Below, one piece after another: positions 17,205 through 25,100 of a DNA stretch of 53,039 nucleotides. Below the pieces are notes generated by a model. That model was not told the DNA's origin and did no database searches. It worked only from the letters and a program-made list of their open reading frames with translations. The stretch spans positions 1,121 through 54,159 of the forward strand of contig PLIC01000081.1 of assembly GCA_003139995.1 (NCBI GenBank), written 5' to 3'. The DNA comes from Candidatus Acidiflorens stordalenmirensis (GTDB lineage Bacteria; Acidobacteriota; Terriglobia; Terriglobales; Acidobacteriaceae). The position numbers were made by a program, and so were the translations under genes. Each line of letters begins with the position of its first letter. Within the stretch, counting starts at the first letter, position 1.

Positions 17205-17759
17205 ATGTCCATCTCCGGGATTTTAGGCAGCAGCTCCAATCAGTACCAGCTCAGCTCGAGCAATCTTTTCCAACAAGATTTGCAACAGCTCAGCCAGGCG
17301 CTCCAGTCCGGCAATCTCTCGTCCGCGCAGTCCGAGTTTGCCACCCTGCAGGCAGCCTTTTCGCAGCCCGCCACCACTTCTTCCACCACCTCAAATTCTT
17401 CCACCACGTCAAACCCCATCACCCAAGCCTTCAACCAGCTCGGCACCGATCTCCAGTCGGGCAATCTTTCCGCCGCGCAAAAGGATTTCTCCACCGTCCA
17501 ACAGGATCTCCAGAACAATCTTTCAACCAGCCACTTCCACCATCACCACCACAGCAGTGGCGGAAGCGGAAGCGGAAACTCAAGCAGCCAGAACTCCCTG
17601 CTTCAGGACCTCAACCAGCTTGGACAGAGCCTCACCTCCAGCAACCTCTCCAGCGCTCAACAGGCCTACTCCACCTTGCAGCAACAACTGCAACAGTTCG
17701 CCCTCGGTGGCGAAGACTCTTCCGAGTTCAGCAACCTGCCCGTCTCGCTAGTAGCCTGA
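17205..17759 (+). CDS. Triple-repeat, Gln/Ser-rich protein with His stretch
   Basis: The 184-residue product consists of three imperfect helical repeats of about 30 residues, each built around Gln-Ser-Gly-Asn-Leu-Ser-x-Ala-Gln and a following Leu-Gln-Gln-x-Leu helix. Ser/Thr-rich linkers separate them, and a run of His residues (His-Phe then five His) followed by Ser-Gly-Gly-Ser-Gly lies between repeats two and three. It has no signal peptide. I know of similar uncharacterised proteins only in Acidobacteriota-type genomes (impression, not a search). The ATG has GAGG about 7 bases upstream; the longer ORF runs into the divergent regulatory region. A hairpin follows the stop. Function unknown; the His stretch could bind metal. 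Confidence 0.7.
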   Translation: MSISGILGSSSNQYQLSSSNLFQQDLQQLSQALQSGNLSSAQSEFATLQAAFSQPATTSSTTSNSSTTSNPITQAFNQLGTDLQSGNLSAAQKDFSTVQQDLQNNLSTSHFHHHHHSSGGSGSGNSSSQNSLLQDLNQLGQSLTSSNLSSAQQAYSTLQQQLQQFALGGEDSSEFSNLPVSLVA

Positions 17760-17790
17760 TCGGCCCTAGCGGAGACAACCCACCGGCGAC

Positions 17791-17821
17791 GCACCCTCCG
17801 CCTTCCGCCTGCGGAGGGTGC
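17791..17821 (+). terminator. 11-bp GC hairpin after the triple-repeat gene
   Basis: Arms GCACCCTCCGC and GCGGAGGGTGC enclose a 9-nt loop 32 bp after the stop. No T-run follows, so it is either a weak terminator or one of the interspersed palindromes. Confidence 0.45.
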
Positions 17822-17864
17822 CCCTCCTCTCACTCCCGTGTTCACAGAGAAGATGTGTGCCAAC

Positions 17865-17890
17865 AAAAAAGCGCGGGAACAGGCCCGCGC
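17865..17890 (-). terminator. Rho-independent terminator of SmbP-like gene
   Basis: On the minus strand the arms GCGCGGG and CCCGCGC enclose a 6-nt loop and are followed by a run of six T. It lies 45 bp downstream of the stop of the small periplasmic protein gene. Confidence 0.75.
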
Positions 17891-17934
17891 CCATTTCTTG
17901 CGACAGCAAAAAAGCCATCAGCTGTCAGCTCTTA

Positions 17935-18192
17935 CTACTCTGCCCGGATCGCCTCGACCGCTTCGTGCAGCTCACGCTCCGCCGCCCGCAGATGCTCTTC
18001 CGCCTTCGCGCCATGCCCAGCCATATCGTAGTGGTTGGCGGCGCGGGCCTTTTCCAGCTCATGAATCGCTTCCTTCACGTGGTTATGGACCGCGTCCAGG
18101 TCGTGCCAGTCACGGACCTTATCGGCAACCGCGATCCCGGCAACAAACGAAAGACACACACAAAGAACGGCAACTGCAATCGCTTTCGTCAT
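17935..18192 (-). CDS. Small periplasmic helical protein, SmbP-like
   Basis: The 85-residue product begins with a Sec signal peptide (Thr-Lys-Ala-Ile-Ala-Val-Ala-Val-Leu ... Ala-Val-Ala-Asp). The mature part is a two-helix, His/Glu-rich stretch: Asp-Ala-Val-His-Asn-His-Val-Lys-Glu-Ala-Ile, His-Tyr-Asp-Met-Ala-Gly-His-Gly, and Ala-Glu-Glu-His-Leu-Arg. This is the spacing seen in the small metal-binding protein SmbP of Nitrosomonas, a periplasmic copper binder. The assignment is by motif only, so metal binding is plausible but unproven. The chosen ATG gives a proper signal peptide and is preceded by AAGGGA. A clear terminator follows; no metal-efflux gene adjoins it. Confidence 0.6.
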   Translation of the reverse strand: MTKAIAVAVLCVCLSFVAGIAVADKVRDWHDLDAVHNHVKEAIHELEKARAANHYDMAGHGAKAEEHLRAAERELHEAVEAIRAE

Positions 18193-18350
18193 ATTTTTCC
18201 CTTTCAAAGTTGTGGATTGAGTTTCCCCGGCTCGCACGGATACCACGCCATTTTCCCCGACTCCAGACCTCCTGTCAAAAAGAAACGAGTGCGTCCCAGT
18301 GTAACGGCAGGTTCGCGGTGCAACGACGGGTCAGTGTAGCGTGGACGCTC

Positions 18351-18373
18351 CCTTCGACTTCGCTCAGGGCAGG
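18351..18373. repeat. Interspersed repeat CCTTCGACTTCGCTCAGG
   Basis: A 23-base copy of a repeat that recurs, nearly identical, at 22722-22748 inside metH. Read on the opposite strand in frame it encodes Leu-Ser-Glu-Val-Glu-Gly, a peptide I have often seen as a by-product of this repeat in other genomes (recollection). Here it lies between two minus-strand genes. Confidence 0.65.
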
Positions 18374-18399
18374 ATCTGTCCGCTCTTTGGCGCGAGATT

Positions 18400-19227
18400 T
18401 CAGGTCCACGAGTCCTGCAAGTCTCCGAGTTCGTTGACGACTTCGGCCACCATGGCCCGCGGCATGTCAAAATGCTTTTCCACCGCGGCGGCGAGCTGCT
18501 CGCAGCTCGCGAGCGATCGAACGATCGATTCGCTTCCCTGCGACTCGACCAGCGTCCAATTGTGGATCATTACACCCCGGTTCGAATAAAAGCGCGTCAG
18601 CAGCAGGGAGTTCAGAAAAGTTGCGTTCGGCTTGAAGGATCCGGCAATCACGCGGCCAAACTCCTCGATCCTCCTGGGCGCCGGCTTGGCCACGTAGCCG
18701 TGTTTCCGCTGGCCATCTCGATACATCTCTAAACGCGAGTGGCCATTGGCATCTTGCGGCCTGAGGACGTAGCGGTCTCGCCCGAGCTCAACGACGTAGT
18801 CCGTTGCCAGATCGCGAGGCATCGGCGACAGAAACGGTGCCGCATAGCCAGCGTCCATCAAGTACTCGTGCCCGTCCACCGTCGCCATGCACACGGCGTG
18901 ACCGTCGGGGACGCTCATGTCTGCCGCACACAGCTTGGCGTCATATCCCAAAGACACCAGCAGCGAATAGAAGTAAAAATTGTTGGAGTAGCAGGTTCCG
19001 CCGAAATGGTAGCGCTCAATGCCCTCGAGATACAGGTGGATGGATGGCAGACCAGTTAGTCCATGGCGCTTCCGGTTGTAAAGCTTCGAAATGTTTTCGA
19101 ACGGAACCCGCGTAAGATGCGCGGCCACCAGTTCGCGAAGCGCTCCCAGTGCAGGTTCTTGTTGCGTTACACGGAGTGCGGCGAGATATCGCCGGACGAG
19201 TTCAGGAGCGAGCGCTTGATCGGACAT
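18400..19227 (-). CDS. nat: Arylamine N-acetyltransferase
   Basis: A cytoplasmic enzyme that transfers acetyl or other acyl groups from acyl-CoA to arylamines, hydrazines or related amines through a cysteine. The 275-residue product matches the NAT family length and preserves the whole catalytic triad: Cys79 (Gly-Gly-Thr-Cys-Tyr), His110 (Asp-Gly-His-Ala-Val), and Asp125 (Leu-Met-Asp-Ala-Gly-Tyr). The Arg-Val-Pro-Phe-Glu-Asn-Ile element near residue 40 is also typical. It stands alone on the minus strand, with no aromatic-degradation or polyketide cluster nearby, so its physiological substrate is open. The gap downstream holds an interspersed repeat. Confidence 0.93.
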   Translation of the reverse strand: MSDQALAPELVRRYLAALRVTQQEPALGALRELVAAHLTRVPFENISKLYNRKRHGLTGLPSIHLYLEGIERYHFGGTCYSNNFYFYSLLVSLGYDAKLCAADMSVPDGHAVCMATVDGHEYLMDAGYAAPFLSPMPRDLATDYVVELGRDRYVLRPQDANGHSRLEMYRDGQRKHGYVAKPAPRRIEEFGRVIAGSFKPNATFLNSLLLTRFYSNRGVMIHNWTLVESQGSESIVRSLASCEQLAAAVEKHFDMPRAMVAEVVNELGDLQDSWT

Positions 19228-19321
19228 CGTCTAGAACGCTTGACTTAATCCGACAGCAAGAAGTGGAAGGCCAAGCCAGGCCTATTCTAACTTATGAGAC
19301 CGTTTGCCGTTCCATCGGCCT

Positions 19322-19385
19322 CTCTTGGCGCTCTCTGCATCTCGGCGGTACAACGCCTTCCCTGCGCCACAAAATACTTTGCCCC
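19322..19385 (+). repeat. Repeat copy resembling metH 3' end and spacer
   Basis: The first part (19322-19350) matches a TCTCGGCGGT-containing repeat also at 22086-22114 and, inverted, at 31403-31431. The last part (19367-19385, starting CCACAAAATACTT) matches the end of metH at 22127-22145 with one difference. The order and orientation of both parts are the same as at metH. Confidence 0.6.
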
Positions 19386-19407
19386 AAGTTGCAAACGTAT
19401 CTCCGGC

Positions 19408-19587
19408 TCAGGACGCTAACCACGGTTTGTTCAGCTTAATGAGAAACGCCCTGCCACAGTGCGAACACTTCGCCATGGCAAAGAGAATCATGTCTCCCGG
19501 CCAATTGTATACGGTTTGCTTTTGGCAGTGTGGACATCTGATCAAATGCCTATTGAAACCAATTTCGATAAGATCGACTTCCGGCAT
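19408..19587 (-). CDS. Short zinc-ribbon protein
   Basis: The 59-residue product contains Cys-Pro-His-Cys and, 21 residues on, Cys-Ser-His-Cys-Gly-Arg, a rubredoxin-like zinc ribbon. The chosen ATG has TAGGAG seven bases upstream; a longer frame would add an unrelated N-terminus reaching the Crp/Fnr gene. It lies about 130 bp downstream of that regulator on the same strand. Function unknown. Confidence 0.55.
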   Translation of the reverse strand: MPEVDLIEIGFNRHLIRCPHCQKQTVYNWPGDMILFAMAKCSHCGRAFLIKLNKPWLAS

Positions 19588-19716
19588 AACCCAGCTCCTA
19601 TGCGGAGCAATGGTTCCGATCACGGACATTGGTGGCGTTACTCTCACATTATCCGCAAGCGGGCAATATGTCGGTACGTTGCGGAACTGCCGAACGTGCG
19701 CTGACGCGCACAGCAA

Positions 19717-20481
19717 TTACTGCGCTTCGCCCCGCCATTCCTCGATCTGCCCCAGCATGATTCCGTAGCACTCACAGGCTGCTTCTTCCAGTTTTTGCCG
19801 GTCGATAATCTTTACGTCCCCGCGGCTATGGGCGATGAGTCCCGCTTTCTGCAACATTCCGACCGCCACGGTCACGCTGGAGCGGCGCGTGCCCAGCATC
19901 TGGGCAAGCAATTCGTGGGTCAACGGCACCGAATTCGATGCGATCCGGTCGGCGCTCATCAACAACCATCGCGCCAATCTCTCATTCACTTCATGCAGAC
20001 GATTACAGGCTGCAATCTGTGTGACCTGCATGGCCATGACCTGCGAAAACTGCTGTAACCGCAGTTCCAATGCGGGGCACTGCCGGAGAACTCCCCTCAA
20101 CGTTTCGCCGTCCACTCGAAAAACCGAGCCCTCAATCTGAACAACGGCCCGCGTGGGCGCGGTGCGAAAGGCCGCCACCAGCGGCAACCCGATAAAACCT
20201 TCCTTGCCCACCAGGCCTACTTCCACACTCTTTCCATCCGGGAGAACGCTCAGAATGGACACTAAGCCGCTGTTGCAGAAATAGGCGGACTTCAAGGTAT
20301 CGCCCGGCTCGTGCAGCACGTGGTGCGTCTTAAAACGCATAAGTTCCAATTTCGGGTACAGCAGTTCGCATTCTCCGGGAGGCAGGCCGATTAGGATCTC
20401 GTTATGGATATGGTTGCCGTCGCCGTCAGCGTTGGGTGGCATCGGAAAGGACTCTGCAGGCGGACGGGGCTTCATGGCCAT
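19717..20481 (-). CDS. Crp/Fnr-family transcriptional regulator
   Basis: The 254-residue product has an N-terminal cyclic-nucleotide-binding beta-roll (about 45-160), a dimerisation helix, and a C-terminal winged helix-turn-helix (Leu-Thr-His-Glu-Leu-Leu-Ala-Gln-Met-Leu-Gly-Thr-Arg-Arg-Ser-Ser-Val-Thr). There is no Fnr Cys cluster at the N-terminus. The beta-roll lacks the clear Arg-Ser cAMP contact of Escherichia coli CRP, so the ligand is uncertain. AAGGAG five bases before the chosen ATG supports the start. Two CRP-type palindromes, at 16785 and 20699, are candidate targets. The second lies about 220 bp upstream, in the region divergent to this gene. Confidence 0.9.
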   Translation of the reverse strand: MAMKPRPPAESFPMPPNADGDGNHIHNEILIGLPPGECELLYPKLELMRFKTHHVLHEPGDTLKSAYFCNSGLVSILSVLPDGKSVEVGLVGKEGFIGLPLVAAFRTAPTRAVVQIEGSVFRVDGETLRGVLRQCPALELRLQQFSQVMAMQVTQIAACNRLHEVNERLARWLLMSADRIASNSVPLTHELLAQMLGTRRSSVTVAVGMLQKAGLIAHSRGDVKIIDRQKLEEAACECYGIMLGQIEEWRGEAQ

Positions 20482-20698
20482 AACGACTCCTTGCGCAGCG
20501 CTGTCCAACTTCGCAAGGAACCGTCACCGTAAGGCGCGGCGGAAGGATGCTAGAAGAGACATTTTCAGGCTACTCTCTTTCCGATCTTAGAAGTGTGCAC
20601 TATCGCACAGTTTCCACTGCTCGTGCGGCGCGGGCACCCTCGCCCGCGCCCTTTGACTACGCGACACAAACTGCGCGCCCAGCATGGTTCTCGCCTCG

Positions 20699-20714
20699 CG
20701 TGATCTGGATCACA
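20699..20714. promoter_or_regulatory. CRP-type site CGTGA-N6-TCACA
   Basis: GTGATCTGGATCAC is a perfect inverted repeat with CRP/FNR-superfamily spacing. It lies about 29-44 bp upstream of the small membrane protein gene and upstream of the divergent Crp/Fnr regulator gene, so it could serve either. Confidence 0.65.
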
Positions 20715-20742
20715 GCCTCATGCCCGCCGCTTCCGCTACAGT

Positions 20743-21171
20743 GTGCTCAAGCATGGACGGATTTTCCATCCTCACACCAACCGCAGACGCGCCGTCGTCG
20801 CACTGGCGCATTCCGTCGTGTTCCTACTGATCGCTGTCCGGCAGATGGTTGCCGCCAATTCCGCCGCCGGCATCTGGGTACCGTCCACAGTGTCCCGTGG
20901 CACGTGGGTTCTCTGCGGAATCTTCACCATTGTCTCCTCCATTCTTCTGTGGCTCTTACTCATTTCCCGCGGATGGATGGAAAAATTCTATTTCGGATTC
21001 TGCACCATCAGCGCCACCTCGGGCCTGCTCCGAATCGCTGCCGGCGATCAGGAGTTTCACGCCGGCCTCTACATCCGGGTGGTCATGCTGGTAAGCGCGG
21101 TTCTGGTCGGACTGCTGATAGTTCGAGTACACTCCCGCGTGCAACCGGAGTACGCCGAAGAAGGCAGTTAG
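20743..21171 (+). CDS. Small multi-spanning membrane protein
   Basis: The 142-residue product has three to four hydrophobic segments (about 17-33, 54-76, 81-98 and 108-127), a His/Arg-rich start and an acidic C-terminus, so it is an inner-membrane protein of unknown function. No family motif stands out. The start is probably GTG; there is no in-frame ATG before the first membrane helix, and the ribosome binding site is weak. A CRP-type palindrome sits directly in the promoter zone, suggesting control by a Crp/Fnr protein, plausibly the one divergently encoded next door. Repeats follow the stop codon. Confidence 0.6.
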   Translation: MLKHGRIFHPHTNRRRAVVALAHSVVFLLIAVRQMVAANSAAGIWVPSTVSRGTWVLCGIFTIVSSILLWLLLISRGWMEKFYFGFCTISATSGLLRIAAGDQEFHAGLYIRVVMLVSAVLVGLLIVRVHSRVQPEYAEEGS

Positions 21172-21214
21172 ATCGCAGTATCTCCCCAGCTTACACATAG
21201 TTGGGTTTGGGCAG

Positions 21215-21234
21215 GGCACGGCTTCAGCCGTGCC
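21215..21234. repeat. Palindrome GGCACGGCT-tc-AGCCGTGCC
   Basis: A 9-bp perfect inverted repeat. Relatives occur at 7701-7732 (degraded), 22671-22690 (in metH), 30274-30295 (in the Asp-box/Ig gene) and 31606-31622. It lies in the gap after the membrane protein gene. Confidence 0.7.
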
Positions 21235-21321
21235 GCTACCGGCCAATAAAAATGCCCGAAAGAGACAGCCCGCTCTTTCCGCCGCGCAAGCCGTCTGCGA
21301 CTCAATCTCTATATTCTGACG

Positions 21322-21354
21322 AAAAAACCCCGCCCAAGCGGACCTTGGACGGGG
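21322..21354 (-). terminator. Minus-strand terminator built from a repeat
   Basis: Arms of 11 bases (10 paired) around the loop CGGAC are followed on the minus strand by six T. The same arm-and-loop pattern, with loop CGGAC, recurs in the 26708-31381 gene, so a dispersed repeat appears to serve as terminator of the SnoaL-like lipoprotein gene. Confidence 0.7.
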
Positions 21355-21444
21355 CACCCTCAAGAATTCAGACGATCGCGATAGGCTGCACTACCCGCCT
21401 GCGGAATCCCACTCATCGCACGGTGCGCGATGAGTGGGGTCCGG

Positions 21445-21933
21445 CTACATAGGCGAATCGGAATTGTATGTATCGGCGACGGCCTTCCAGCTTCCGTCGG
21501 CCTGCTTGGTATAGACCGTCAGATACTTTCCCTTTTCCGTCATGGGCTTCTTGGTCTTCGGGTTGGTCGTGGTCATGGTGTAGGTGCCCTGCGAATAGAC
21601 CATGTCACCACCCTTGGAGGCCATCGCCCGCGTGGACTGGAAAGTCAGCGAGAAATTGGGATCGGCAAGGTACGGCGCCATCGCCGCTTTAATGGCCGCC
21701 TTCCCATTCAGTGTCGCGGCCCCAGGATATAGCCCGGAAGCATCTTCCGCAAAGTAGCTGACCCAGTTGTCGTCCTTGGAGGCAAGGTCTTTAAACGAGG
21801 CCGCCTCGACGTCCTTGACCGCTTGCACATCGGCGGCGCGCGTATCAGGAGGTGGTGGAGCGGGGCCATTCGCACAACCGACGATCAGTGCGGCGACTGC
21901 CAGACATAGAATCAGCGAAGTGTTACGCAGCAT
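21445..21933 (-). CDS. SnoaL/DUF4440-like lipoprotein
   Basis: The 162-residue product starts with a lipoprotein signal peptide whose lipobox is Leu-Ile-Val-Gly-Cys20, then a Pro-rich linker and a domain of the SnoaL/DUF4440 (NTF2-like) type: an Asp-Val-Glu-Ala-Ala-Ser-Phe-Lys-Asp-Leu start and Gly-Lys-Tyr-Leu-Thr-Val-Tyr-Thr-Lys ... Gly-Ser-Trp-Lys-Ala-Val near the end. NTF2-like folds bind small ligands or act as isomerases; no specific role can be given. AAGGAG seven bases before the ATG fixes the start, although the frame remains open far upstream. A repeat-derived terminator follows. It lies downstream of metH on the same strand. Confidence 0.82.
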   Translation of the reverse strand: MLRNTSLILCLAVAALIVGCANGPAPPPPDTRAADVQAVKDVEAASFKDLASKDDNWVSYFAEDASGLYPGAATLNGKAAIKAAMAPYLADPNFSLTFQSTRAMASKGGDMVYSQGTYTMTTTNPKTKKPMTEKGKYLTVYTKQADGSWKAVADTYNSDSPM

Positions 21934-22047
21934 ATTCTCTCTCCTTTGGGAATCAAACCCGAGCCAGTATAGTCGAAACTCTTCCTCGATCAAATGGGCC
22001 ACCCGGCAGGTGCCATGCTTATGAGGCCGCTTCGACTCCTCAGGGTG

Positions 22048-22072
22048 CCCGTTCAAGCTCCGCTTGGACGGG
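22048..22072. repeat. Hairpin repeat CCCGTTCAAG / CTTGGACGGG
   Basis: Ten-base arms (one G.T pair) around a 5-nt loop. This is the same family as the terminator hairpin at 21322-21354 and the in-gene copy at 27079-27103. It lies in the gap between metH and the lipoprotein gene. Confidence 0.6.
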
Positions 22073-22085
22073 GTTGTCTGCTTCT

Positions 22086-22145
22086 CTCGGCGCTCTCCGC
22101 GTCTCGGCGGTGAAAGCTCTCTCACACCACAAAATACTTCGCCCC
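22086..22145. repeat. Repeat CTCGGCGCTCTCCGCGTCTC plus metH tail
   Basis: The 29-bp element just downstream of metH recurs at 19322-19350 and, inverted, at 31403-31431. The adjacent last codons of metH (22122-22145) also have a near copy at 19367-19385. Confidence 0.6.
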
Positions 22146-25100
22146 CAGATGATGCACCACAATCGCAGAAGTACTCTGCTCGGGCTCCAGTAAGAAGCCC
22201 GAAGTCAGGCGCACGCCTACGTTCTCTTCCGGCTTGAGCAAGGCGAACAGCTTCGTCTGGTCCTCCAGGTGCGGACACGCTGGATAGCCGAACGAATAGC
22301 GCGAGCCGCGGTACTTCTGATGAAATAGATCGCGAATGTGCGGTGAGTCCTCGGCCGCGATGCCTAACTCTTCGCGCATCTTCTTATGGTGAAACTCAGC
22401 CAGCGCTTCTGCTGTCTCCACGCTCAGGCCGTGGAGATAGAGATAGCGCGTATATTCTCCGCTTTCGAAGAGACGCTGCGTTTCTACCGAAGCCTTTGAG
22501 CCGATCGTGACCAACGACAGGCCAATCACATCCATCTTCCCCGATGAAGGCGCGGCAAAAAAATCGGAGATGCAAAGGCGGCGGCCTTCTTTCTGACGGG
22601 GGAAGGTGAAGCGGAGGAGCTCGCGGGGGCTGGCCTCGGGGGCTAAAGCCCCCTCTTGAGGGCCCTGAACGGCACGGCTGAAGCCGTGCCCTTTCAAATC
22701 CTGCCGAGCTTCGCTCGGCTTGGATCCTTCGACTTCGCTCAGGACAGGCTCGCGGGGGCGGCTGTGCCTCCGCGAGCTTGGGTCGTAGACTACTACGTCA
22801 TTGCCATCGCCCTGCGCGGGAAAATATCCGTACACTACTTTTGGCTCAAACCAACCCGCGGCGATCACATCCTCTTCCAGCTTCTTCTTAATCGGACGGT
22901 ACTTCTCTTCCACCAGCCGCGCGTAATCTTCCTGCGACGCCGTCTTCAATTGCCACTGGTTCTTGAACAAAGCCGTGTCGTTGATGTAGTTGAAAATCTC
23001 CCGCAGCGGGTAATCCTTCACTACGCGCACGCCCCAAAACGGAGGCTCGGGAATATTCGGCGCGTCGGTCACTACCGCGCTGCGCTCGGAAAACACCGGG
23101 CCAATCTCTTCATACACTGCCGCGGCTTTCGCGTAGTCCTTCACCGTTTTACCGTCCTGCAGACGCGCCTCGCGCTTGCCGCCCTCCGCGGCCAGGTCCT
23201 CCATTACGTGCAGGCCCGCGAACGCATCTTCGCCATAGAACACGGCATTCGAATACTCACGCCGCAGATCGTCTTCCACATACTTGCGGGTTAGGGCCGC
23301 GCCACCGCAGATAACCGGAAACTCCAGCTTCTGCCTTTCCAGTTCCTGGATCACATACTTCATCTCCAGCGTCGATTTCACCAGCAACCCGCTCAACCCA
23401 ATCGCATCGGCCTGATGCTCCTGCGCGGAGCGGATGATCACATCGCCCGGTTGCTTGATGCCCAGGTTCACCACCTTGAATCCATTGTTCGACAATATGA
23501 TGTCGACCAGATTCTTTCCGATGTCGTGCACATCGCCCTTCACCGTGGCCAGCACCATCGTGCCCTTATGTTGCGAACCGGTTTTCTTCTCCATCTTCGG
23601 CTCAAGATAGGCGACCGCAGCCTTCATCACTCCCGCCGAATCGAGCACCGACGGCAACTGCATCTTGCGCGCTCCAAACAAGTCGCCCACGGTCTTCATC
23701 CCATCAAGTAACACCGTGTTAATCAGGTCGAGCGGCGTGTACTCGACGAGCGCTTGTTCCAGCAACTCGTCCAGGCTGCGCTTGGTTTTGCCCTCGCCCA
23801 CCGATTTCTCGCCGTTGATGATCGCGTACTTGAGCTTGTCTTCGATGGAGAGCGTTCCCACGTGTGCGATCGTCTGCGCCTGCGCCTTCCCTTTCACGCC
23901 CGCGAAATGCTGCATGTAAACCTGCAGTGGGTCGCCATTCGAGCGGTCCTGATAAATCAGCTTGCGCGCCAGTTCCACTTCTTCCGCCGGAATTTTGTAC
24001 AGCGGATAAATCTTCGTGTAATTGACGATGGCAACGTCGAGGCCGTTTTCGACCGCCTCGTGCAGAAACACCGAGTTCAGAACCCGCCGCGGATACGCGT
24101 CCAGCCCGAAACTGATGTTGCTCACCCCAAGCACCGTCTTCACTTCCGGCAGTTCGTCATGGATGCGCCTCACCGCCTTCAAGGTCTCGGTGCCCGCCGA
24201 GCGGTATTCTTCCTGCCCCGTGGAAATCGGCAGCGTCAGCGCGTCGAAGAGCAAGTCCACCGGGCGAATGCCGTGCTTTTGTGTCGCTAGATCGAAGATG
24301 CGATGCGCGATTGCAACTTTCTTGTCCGCGGTCAGCGCCATGCCCTCTTCGTCGATGGTCAGCGCGATGACGCCCGCGCCATAGCGCTTCGCCATCGGCA
24401 ACACTTTCGATGTCCGCTTCTCGCCGTCTTCCAGGTTGATGGAATTGATGATGGCTTTTCCCGGGATGCGTTTCAGCGCCTCTTCGACCACGTCGGCTTC
24501 GGTGCTGTCGATCAGTATTGGCGCCGGAACGCGGGTTGCGATTTTTTCCAGGATGGCGGAGATGTAGCCTTTCTCGTCTTCGCCCACGATGGCGCAGCAC
24601 AGGTCGAGCATGTGCGAGCCTTGGTTCGCCAGCTTTTTCGCCAGCGTCAGAATGTCGTCGTACTTTTTGGCTTGCACCAGCTTGCGGAAATGATCGACGC
24701 GCGTGGTCGTGTTCATCTCTTCCGCAACGATCAGGGGCTTCGGCTCCAGATCGAGCGGCACCGATGTGTAGGCGCTTGAAGCCGCGCCCACTGGCTTCAC
24801 ATCGCGCTGCGCGGGCTCGACGCCCGTCACTGCATCGACCACGGCTTTCAGATGTTCGGGAGTCGTTCCGCAACATCCGCCGACAATGCGCACGCCATAA
24901 TCCTGCACGAAGTGTTTGTGATACTCCGCCAATTCTTTCGCGGTGAGCTTGTACACTGCATGGCCGCCGACGTTCTGCGGGAGTCCCGCATTCGGCAAAA
25001 CCGAAATGCACTTGGTGGAGTTCAGCCCCAGATACCGGACTGCCTCATTCATCTCCGCCGGACCAGTCGCGCAGTTCAGACCAATCACGTCAATGTCGTA

